This document shows positions 1 to 4,356 of a stretch of 5,852 bases of DNA, one piece after another. The notes beneath the pieces are model-generated. The model was given only the letters and a program-made list of their open reading frames with translations, ran no database searches and was not told the origin of the DNA. Position 1 is the stretch's first letter, and each line of letters begins with the position of its first letter. Location of the stretch: assembly GCA_031281815.1 (NCBI GenBank), contig JAITEY010000207.1, positions 1-5,852 on the forward strand, written 5' to 3'. Position numbers and translations under genes: made by a program. This DNA is from Desulfovibrio sp. GTDB taxonomy: Bacteria; Desulfobacterota; Desulfovibrionia; Desulfovibrionales; Desulfovibrionaceae.

Positions 1-3
1 CCC

Positions 4-54
4 CCGGACTCCCTCACCTGTCCCTCACTCCGTTCGGGACGGGTGAAACTCCGG
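4..54 (-). terminator. Hairpin just downstream of nrdG, possible operon terminator
   Basis: An 11-base inverted repeat (14-24 with 36-46) encloses an 11-base loop. It is flanked by a second short complementary pair, CCGGA (4-8) with TCCGG (50-54). It begins seven bases past the nrdG stop. Read on the plus strand, the inner stem is fully paired with one G-U wobble; on the minus strand that pair becomes a C-A mismatch. No T-tract follows on either side within the window. It may therefore be a 3'-end stabiliser or a Rho-independent terminator of poor quality, rather than a classical terminator. The function is inferred only from position and structure. Confidence 0.35.
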
Positions 55-60
55 CTCCTT

Positions 61-576
61 TCATCGAAATCCCGCGCTCAGCGTCGCCTTGACAATGTCA
101 TGTATCGCCTTGCGCGTAAGAACCCGCTGATTGTCGCTCCCCTTGAACGCCGAATCCGGAGAGCGCAGTTCCTGAATGTACGGGCCGTCCACAAGGATAT
201 CCGTCAAATAAAGCAGCCTGCGGATATCGTTGTCCCGCTCCGCCGACCGGGCAAGGTCTTCACAAAGGTATCCGGTATACGTGACAAGGCTTTTCCCCGC
301 CCGTTTCACATGTTCCGCCGCAACACAGGCCGCCCGCGCCTGCAAAAAAGGCTCTCCCCCGGAAAGCGTCATACCCGACAACAGGGGATTCGCCCCGAAC
401 TGCGCGATAATCGCGTCCGTATCGGCGCTGTACCCTCCGGCCGGGTCATGCGTACCGGGGTTGTGGCATCCCCTGCAGCGGTGGGGGCACCCCTGCATGA
501 ACACCACAAAGCGCAACCCCGGCCCGTCGACTATGGATTCCTCAACAATGCCGCTCAGGCGAATACTGTGCCCCAT
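61..576 (-). CDS. nrdG: Anaerobic ribonucleoside-triphosphate reductase activating protein (radical SAM activase NrdG)
   Basis: This protein of 171 residues is the radical SAM activase that installs the glycyl radical on class III ribonucleotide reductase, using a [4Fe-4S] cluster and S-adenosylmethionine in the cytoplasm. The cluster motif CxxxCxxC is visible as C30, C34 and C37 in GCPHRCRGCHNP. The SAM-binding SGGEP motif is at residues 72-76. An early IVDGPGLR segment (15-22) is typical of glycyl-radical activases. The length is slightly above the roughly 154 residues of the E. coli protein. The ATG at 576 has a GGAG Shine-Dalgarno (583-586) six bases upstream, lying inside a degenerate 17-base repeat. 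It is the last gene of the nrdD operon and follows the separate glycyl-radical tail ORF by 73 bases. Its natural substrate here would be that small protein, in complex with NrdD. Confidence 0.95.
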   Translation of the reverse strand: MGHSIRLSGIVEESIVDGPGLRFVVFMQGCPHRCRGCHNPGTHDPAGGYSADTDAIIAQFGANPLLSGMTLSGGEPFLQARAACVAAEHVKRAGKSLVTYTGYLCEDLARSAERDNDIRRLLYLTDILVDGPYIQELRSPDSAFKGSDNQRVLTRKAIHDIVKATLSAGFR

Positions 577-680
577 GCTTCACTCCGCGGCGCATTTCAC
601 CCTGTCATGCGCGTCACTCCGCGGCATAGTTCGGCGCCTGCGGAGAGCTTCACTCGGTCGAGTGCTTCACTCTGTCCCGT
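577..680. repeat. Degenerate 17-base repeats between the NrdD tail ORF and nrdG
   Basis: On the plus strand the segment reads as successive units of about 17 bases starting GCTTCACTC or similar: at 577, 594 (diverged), 611, a longer 19-base diverged unit at 628, then 647 and 664. The TCAC core falls at 580, 597, 614, 650 and 667. The best two copies (577 and 611) share GTCACTCCGCGGC apart from one base near the start. Read on the minus strand, several units contain GGAGTGA, which resembles a Shine-Dalgarno sequence; the first unit actually serves as the nrdG ribosome binding site. The last 31 bases of the block overlap the 3' end of the small tail ORF. A related TCACTCC is seen in the loop of the hairpin at 4-54. 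Confidence 0.5.
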
Positions 681-826
681 TCCTCGGCTCTTTTGGCGTT
701 GTTGAAGCGGTCGAGCGTACCGACAAGATACCCGGTAATTCTGCGGGTGCGCTCGAAACCGACGTTTTCCCCGACCGTTTTGTGAACATTTTTGAGCTTC
801 GCCTGTTTTTGCGTGTCAAGCAGCAC
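650..826 (-). CDS. Separate glycyl-radical domain of class III ribonucleotide reductase (NrdD C-terminal tail), 58 residues
   Basis: This small ORF encodes 58 residues starting at GTG 826. A strong AAGGAG (833-838) lies six bases upstream, and an in-frame TAA at 854-856 rules out any longer version. Residues 24-55 match the extreme C-terminus of NrdD proteins. RRITGY (28-33) corresponds to E. coli RRVCGYLG, whose glycine carries the radical, making G32 the predicted radical site. The stretch RFNNAKRAEERDRVKH (40-55) parallels the E. coli ending NAGKQEEVKRRVKH. The first 20 residues are Lys/Gln-rich with no known motif. The ORF lies 119 bases after nrdD and 73 before nrdG on the same strand, so the three are very likely co-transcribed. 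The upstream NrdD lacks this motif, so this peptide probably docks into the NrdD barrel to complete the enzyme, much as GrcA (YfiD) can replace the damaged end of pyruvate formate-lyase. Homology is clear by eye; the docking role is inference. Confidence 0.88.
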   Translation of the reverse strand: MLLDTQKQAKLKNVHKTVGENVGFERTRRITGYLVGTLDRFNNAKRAEERDRVKHSTE

Positions 827-832
827 TGTTGT

Positions 833-838
833 CTCCTT
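833..838 (-). promoter_or_regulatory. Ribosome binding site of the glycyl-radical tail ORF
   Basis: A perfect AAGGAG on the minus strand, six bases before the GTG at 826. It fixes the start of the small ORF and shows that it is translated independently rather than being a frameshifted remnant of nrdD. Confidence 0.85.
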
Positions 839-875
839 GTGCAGGTTGAAGTGTTACAGATGAAGTGCCGCGGTA

Positions 876-938
876 TTGCGTATCCGGCCGCTCTCCGGCC
901 TGTGCCGGCGTTGCGGCGGCCGGGCGTCCGCTGCGCAA
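876..938 (-). other. Intercistronic RNA structure between nrdD and the glycyl-radical tail ORF
   Basis: The 119-base gap holds nested GC-rich inverted repeats. CCGGCCGC (884-891) is a perfect complement of 916-923. Inside it, CCGGC (895-899) pairs with 904-908 around a four-base loop. An outer TTGCG (876-880) can pair with CGCAA (934-938). No T-run follows on the minus strand, so it does not look like a terminator. It could stabilise the upstream nrdD message, mark a processing site, or set the ratio of NrdD to its tail peptide. The structure is seen; the role is not known. Confidence 0.5.
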
Positions 939-945
939 AATTGCC

Positions 946-3204
946 CTATTGCTTGTGTACGGGAACATCGGGATAAATCTTCCGCAAGGCGTTGAGAAAA
1001 TCAACGTCGACGCCTTCGCCTTCCTTTCTGCCGCAACGCGGGCAGACATCGTGGATGACGCCGATATAGCCGCAGACCGGGTCGCGGTCCAAGGGATGGT
1101 TGACTGAGCCGTACCCTATCCCCTGCTCGTGCATACAGCGGATGACGGCTTCGAACGCCTCAAGGTTTTTGCTCGGATCCCCGTCCAGTTCGACATAGGT
1201 GATGTGGCCGGCGTTGGTAAGGGCGTGGTACGGCGCTTCCAGCCGAATTTTACGGAAGGCTTTGACGGGAAAGTAGACAGGGATATGAAAGGAGTTGGTG
1301 TAATACTCCCTGTCCGTCACGTCGGGCAACACGCCGTATTTCTTCCTGTCGGCGGCGACGAAGCGTCCGCTGAGGCCTTCGGCCGGCGTGGCGATCAGCG
1401 TGAAGTTCAGCCCCGTTTCCCGCGACGCTTCGTCCGCGCGCCTGCGCATGTGGCCGACAATCTTCAGGCCCAGTTCCTGCGCCCCGTCATCTTCACCGTG
1501 ATGTTTTCCGATCAGCGCCTTGAGCGCTTCCGCCAACCCGATAAACCCGATGGTCAGCGTCCCGTGCCGGATAACCTCGTCAATGCGGTCGTCCGGCCCG
1601 AGCTTGTCCGAGTCCAGCCAAATACCCTGCCCCATGAGAAAAGGATAATTGCGGACCTTCTTCGCGCCCTGTATTTTAAACCTGTGCATAAGCTGGCGGA
1701 AAACAAGATCAATTATCTCATCCAGCCGGGAGAAAAAATTGTCGACTTCGCCCCCGGCCTCAATGCCCAGGCGGGGCAGGTTCACCGACGTGAAACTGAG
1801 GTTGCCGCGCCCGCATGTGACCTCGCGGGATCCGTCGTACACGTTGCCGATGACGCGGGTTCGGCACCCCATGTAGGCGACTTCGCTGTTGTAGTCGCCC
1901 GGCTTGTAATAGCGCAGGTTGAACGGCGCATCCAAAAAGCTGAAGTTGGGGAAGAGCCGCTTGGCGGATGTCTCGAGCGCCGCCCGGAACAGGTCGTAAT
2001 TGGGGTCGCCGGGGTTGTAGTTGACCCCTTCCTTGACCTTGAATATCTGCACGGGAAAAATGGGCGTTTCCCCGTTGCCCAGTCCGGCCTGCGTCGCCCG
2101 GAGCAGATTCTTGACGACCATGCGGCCCTCGGGGGAAGTGTCCGTCCCGTAATTGATGGAACTGAACGGTACCTGCGCTCCCGCCCTGGAATTCATGGTG
2201 TTCAGGTTGTGAATGAGGGCTTCCATGGCCTGGTAGGTGCGCCGATCCGTCGCGGCCGACGCTTCGGAAGCCGCGTAAGCTTGCGCTTTGCGCAGCAAAT
2301 TCCCATGGTCGGAATCAGGCGGGGATTGCGGAAGCGTCGCCGGCGCTTCGGCGCCGGGCATGCGCAGGCTCGCGCCGTCGCGGGCCGACAACCGGGCGGC
2401 CCGCTCCTCGGCCTGTTCCCGGCTCAGCCCTTCGGCTATCTGCAGGAAAGCGCGGAAGGCCTTTTCATACTCTTTCCTGTACGTCTTGCGCACGCCCTGA
2501 GCCATGGCGAAATCAAAATTGGGCAGGCTCTGCCCGCCGTGCATTTCATTCTGGTTGGCCTGGATGGCAATGCACGCCAGCGCCGAACAGCTTTCAACGG
2601 AATTGGGTTCCCGCAGGTGTCCGTGGCCCGTGGAAAAACCGTTTTTGAACAGCGGAATCAGGTCGATCTGGCAACAGGTTTCCGTGAGCATGTAAAAATC
2701 TTTGTCGTGGATGTGGATGTCGCCGCCGATATGCGCCGCTGAGGCGTCTTTGGGAAGAATGTAGTTGTCGATGAAAAATTTCGACCCCTCGGAACCGTAC
2801 CTGAGCATGGTTCCCATCGCCGTGTCGCCGTCAATATTGGCGTTTTCACGTTTGATGTCCTCTTCAAGCGCCGGTGACCACGTCAATTTTTTATAAATGT
2901 CCATCAGATACGATTCGGCATTGCGTATCTTGGCGTGTTCGGCGCGGTAGAGAATATAGGCCTTTGCGGTTTTCGCGTACCCGTAACGGATCAGAGATTC
3001 TTCGACTACATCCTGAATTTCCTCAACGTGGCGCAAATTCCGGGCCTTGAGGGTCTTGCACACTTTTTCCGTGACGAAAAGCAAATCCGTGGAGGTCATT
3101 TCCTCCTCGCCCACAGCCTTGTTGGCTTTGCTGACGGCGTTGAGAATCTTGGTGGAATCAAAGGGAGCGGGCGTCCCGTTGCGCTTGATGATTGTTTCGG
3201 ACAC
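946..3204 (-). CDS. nrdD: Anaerobic ribonucleoside-triphosphate reductase, catalytic subunit lacking the glycyl-radical tail (NrdD)
   Basis: The 752-residue class III reductase reduces ribonucleotides to deoxyribonucleotides under anoxia. Numbered from the GTG start, an ATP-cone allosteric domain covers about 1-95 (opening VSETIIKRNGTPAPF). The ten-stranded barrel then follows, with TETCCQIDL around 174-182, and C211 in SALACIAIQ matches the thiyl-radical cysteine (E. coli C290) just before HGGQS. A hydrophilic Ala/Pro/Glu-rich stretch at about 260-320 looks like an insertion. A zinc-finger-like end shows C711, C721 and C724; the usual fourth cysteine position is Asp708. After GRKEGE (725-730), where other family members continue to the glycyl-radical motif, the protein instead ends with 22 residues finishing VPVHKQ. 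The missing motif is on the next small ORF. A longer frame reaches an ATG at 3264, but that codon lies in the riboswitch terminator stem; the GTG at 3204 has GAGG (3210-3213) five bases upstream and places the ATP-cone at the N-terminus. Confidence 0.93.
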   Translation of the reverse strand: MSETIIKRNGTPAPFDSTKILNAVSKANKAVGEEEMTSTDLLFVTEKVCKTLKARNLRHVEEIQDVVEESLIRYGYAKTAKAYILYRAEHAKIRNAESYLMDIYKKLTWSPALEEDIKRENANIDGDTAMGTMLRYGSEGSKFFIDNYILPKDASAAHIGGDIHIHDKDFYMLTETCCQIDLIPLFKNGFSTGHGHLREPNSVESCSALACIAIQANQNEMHGGQSLPNFDFAMAQGVRKTYRKEYEKAFRAFLQIAEGLSREQAEERAARLSARDGASLRMPGAEAPATLPQSPPDSDHGNLLRKAQAYAASEASAATDRRTYQAMEALIHNLNTMNSRAGAQVPFSSINYGTDTSPEGRMVVKNLLRATQAGLGNGETPIFPVQIFKVKEGVNYNPGDPNYDLFRAALETSAKRLFPNFSFLDAPFNLRYYKPGDYNSEVAYMGCRTRVIGNVYDGSREVTCGRGNLSFTSVNLPRLGIEAGGEVDNFFSRLDEIIDLVFRQLMHRFKIQGAKKVRNYPFLMGQGIWLDSDKLGPDDRIDEVIRHGTLTIGFIGLAEALKALIGKHHGEDDGAQELGLKIVGHMRRRADEASRETGLNFTLIATPAEGLSGRFVAADRKKYGVLPDVTDREYYTNSFHIPVYFPVKAFRKIRLEAPYHALTNAGHITYVELDGDPSKNLEAFEAVIRCMHEQGIGYGSVNHPLDRDPVCGYIGVIHDVCPRCGRKEGEGVDVDFLNALRKIYPDVPVHKQ

Positions 3205-3209
3205 GGTAT

Positions 3210-3213
3210 CCTC
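3210..3213 (-). promoter_or_regulatory. Ribosome binding site deciding the nrdD GTG start
   Basis: GAGG on the minus strand, five bases before the GTG at 3204. It lies downstream of the terminator's T-run, so translation from here needs readthrough of the terminator. This fits riboswitch control better than the ATG at 3264 does. Confidence 0.65.
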
Positions 3214-3248
3214 GTCGTCGTCATTGCTGTTGCTGCCCGCGGGCAGAC

Positions 3249-3281
3249 AAAAAAAATTCCCCATCCCTGCGGGAACGGGGA
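3249..3281 (-). terminator. Intrinsic terminator, expression platform of the cobalamin riboswitch
   Basis: On the minus strand TCCCC (3277-3281) pairs with GGGGA (3258-3262), and TCCC (3271-3274) pairs with GGGA (3264-3267), with a three-base loop and a small internal loop. An A is then followed by eight T residues (3249-3256). It sits between the aptamer and the nrdD start, 44 bases before the GTG. A second hairpin upstream (3308-3335, GGCAA with TTGCC plus flanking GC pairs) has CGGGA in its loop, complementary to TCCCG in the terminator's 5' arm. This makes it a candidate partner in the on/off switch; that pairing is inferred. Confidence 0.88.
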
Positions 3282-3361
3282 GGAAACGTATTTATCCTCT
3301 CGTCTCGCCCGCCGGCAAAGTCCCGTTGCCGCGGGGTCGTCTCCTGTGACGCCTGAAAAAA

Positions 3362-3490
3362 GCAGGTCTTCCGGCTTGCCGACTTTCTTTTCAGCCTTCC
3401 CGGCCTCACGGCCAGTGGCGTACGGGGAAAAGATGCGTTATACGGCTTACGGCGGCGGGTCCGCTCCCGACTTCAACGGGATTCCCTATT
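3362..3490 (-). promoter_or_regulatory. Cobalamin (adenosylcobalamin-type) riboswitch aptamer upstream of nrdD
   Basis: Read on the minus strand, the conserved blocks occur in order. AATAGGGAA comes first (3490-3482), then a TGAAGTCGGGAGCGG element with CCCGCC and GTAAGC. GCCACTGGC (3419-3411) and GGGAAGGC (3401-3394) follow, and last is the B12 box AGCCGGAAGACCTGC (3376-3362). These are the hallmarks of the cobalamin riboswitch family. Ligand binding would be expected to favour the terminator at 3249-3281, lowering expression of the nrdD operon. B12 riboswitches are known to repress B12-independent isozymes such as MetE or B12-independent RNRs when a B12-dependent counterpart exists. Which cobalamin form is bound cannot be read with certainty. 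Confidence 0.96.
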
Positions 3491-3513
3491 AAGCCCGTGG
3501 GCGCTTTTTTTAA

Positions 3514-3542
3514 AAAATATCTAAAGTACATTGCCCCGTCAA
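3514..3542 (-). promoter_or_regulatory. Candidate sigma-70 type promoter of the nrdD operon
   Basis: On the minus strand TTGACG (3542-3537) is followed after exactly 17 bases by TATTTT (3519-3514). The -35 box matches the consensus at five of six positions and the -10 box at four. Transcription would start around 3507, a short distance upstream of the riboswitch aptamer, which is the expected layout. No other pair nearby fits as well. Confidence 0.6.
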
Positions 3543-3885
3543 ATTTTCCATCTCCCCGCAACAATTGAATCTCTTCTATAACAACGCAGGATAATAAAAT
3601 TTTTTTTATGAAAATTTTTTCGATGCCGCCCGGTTGTCGCCCGTGGACGCACTGCCGTACTCTTTTTGCGGGGGTGAAGCCCCGATGCATCGGCGTTTCC
3701 ATAGAGGCGCGGTTTCCTCGCGTCAATGCTGAAAAAACGGTCGAGCGCCGGGACCCGCCTTGCTTTTTTGCCGCCGTTGCTCCAGTATTCCGTGCGGGCA
3801 TGCAGCGTCTGCCTGCTCGAAAAAAGAGGTCCGACGTTGCGCCGAGCCGGCCGTAATTTCGATGCCGAGCCGAACAAGAAAAGCG
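3543..3885. other. Divergent intergenic region between the nrdD operon and umuDC; no convincing gene
   Basis: About 340 bases without a supportable gene. The left third is AT-rich and has two A/T tracts, an AAAA followed by eight T and then AAAA followed by six T (3597-3620). These could be curved DNA or part of a promoter for umuDC. A weak TTGAAT (3565-3570) and GATAAT (3590-3595) pair has a 19-base spacer. The remainder is GC-rich, with a GGGG/CCCC hairpin (3671-3683) overlapping a 12-base palindrome CCGATGCATCGG (3682-3693). Frames of 60-110 codons run through it on both strands, but they lack ribosome binding sites and recognisable motifs. I found no clear LexA-type SOS box by eye. Confidence 0.45.
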
Positions 3886-4356
3886 ATGTCCGTCACAAAA
3901 GCCTTTCCCGTTGCGGGCGCGTTGCCCGTTGAGCCCGATTCCGGCAGGGTAACCTCCCCGCTTTTTTTGTCGCCCGCCCAGGCAGGCTTCCCTTCCCCCG
4001 CCGATGATTATGTGGACCGCAAGCTTGATCTGCACGAGCATTTGGTGCGCAACAGCGTTTCCACTTTTGTCCTGCGCGCCTCGGGCGATTCCATGATTCG
4101 GGCGGGCATCCGGGACGGCGATCTTCTCGTGGCCGACCGTTCCCTGCGGCCCGTCAACGGTTGCGTGGTCGTAGCCGCCGTCGGCGGCGAGTTGACGATC
4201 AAGTACTTTGTGCAACGTCGCGGACGCGCCCTGCTTGTTCCGGCCAACGAGGCGTATCCGGAACTCGACGTAACCGAACGCGAAGATGCCGTAATCTGGG
4301 GAGTCGTGACCTATGCCGTCCACAAACTCGCCCCGCGCCCTCTGGGCGCTGGTTGA
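3886..4356 (+). CDS. umuD: UmuD-type SOS mutagenesis protein (LexA-family self-cleaving serine peptidase)
   Basis: The 156-residue protein matches UmuD, the S24 peptidase that cleaves its own N-terminus when bound to RecA filaments and then partners UmuC in error-prone polymerase V. The segment AGFPSPADDYVDRKLDL (33-49) aligns with E. coli CGFPSPAADYVEQRIDL, giving a predicted cleavage after A33 at an Ala-Gly bond like that of LexA, where E. coli UmuD has Cys-Gly. The catalytic dyad is S69 in SGDSM and K106 in LTIKYF, separated by 37 residues exactly as in E. coli (60 and 97). No helix-turn-helix precedes it, so it is not LexA. The ATG at 3886 gives a length near the family norm, though its ribosome binding site (AAGAAAAG) is weak; an ATG at 3862 would add eight residues. 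It overlaps umuC by 44 bases. Confidence 0.93.
   Translation: MSVTKAFPVAGALPVEPDSGRVTSPLFLSPAQAGFPSPADDYVDRKLDLHEHLVRNSVSTFVLRASGDSMIRAGIRDGDLLVADRSLRPVNGCVVVAAVGGELTIKYFVQRRGRALLVPANEAYPELDVTEREDAVIWGVVTYAVHKLAPRPLGAG
4298..4303 (+). promoter_or_regulatory. Ribosome binding site of umuC inside umuD
   Basis: GGGGAG nine bases before the ATG at 4313, within the 3' end of umuD. It supports the upstream ATG as the umuC start and suggests translational coupling of the two genes. Confidence 0.65.

Noticed and set aside
650..1000. Stop-codon readthrough, frameshift, intein or intron joining nrdD to the radical tail
   Set aside because: The tail's frame has an in-frame TAA at 854-856 and a strong own ribosome binding site. 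Readthrough of the nrdD TAG stays in a frame that does not encode RITGY. The gap of 119 bases is too short for an intein and shows no splicing or endonuclease signature.
1056..1076. VCGYIG in NrdD as the glycyl-radical site
   Set aside because: It resembles RVCGYLG of E. coli, but it precedes the CPRCG pair and aligns with the first zinc-finger element, not with the radical loop. The RRITGY and RVKH context is in the small ORF.
1129..2742. A 537-codon open frame on the plus strand, opposite nrdD
   Set aside because: It is wholly antisense to the conserved nrdD coding region, shows no recognisable motif, and is the expected shadow of a GC-rich gene.
3491..3511. Plus-strand terminator from AAGCCCGTGGGCGC followed by seven T
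   Set aside because: The stem would have only four pairs and a two-base loop, and no plus-strand gene precedes it. The segment is better read as the 5' leader of the riboswitch transcript.
3682..3693. Perfect 12-base palindrome CCGATGCATCGG as an operator
   Set aside because: About one such palindrome is expected by chance in a window of this size, and there is no second copy to support it.
3608..3877. Small frames in the divergent intergenic region (for example 82 codons at 3608-3856 plus, 112 codons minus)
   Set aside because: No ribosome binding site, no recognisable domain and overlapping alternatives on both strands.
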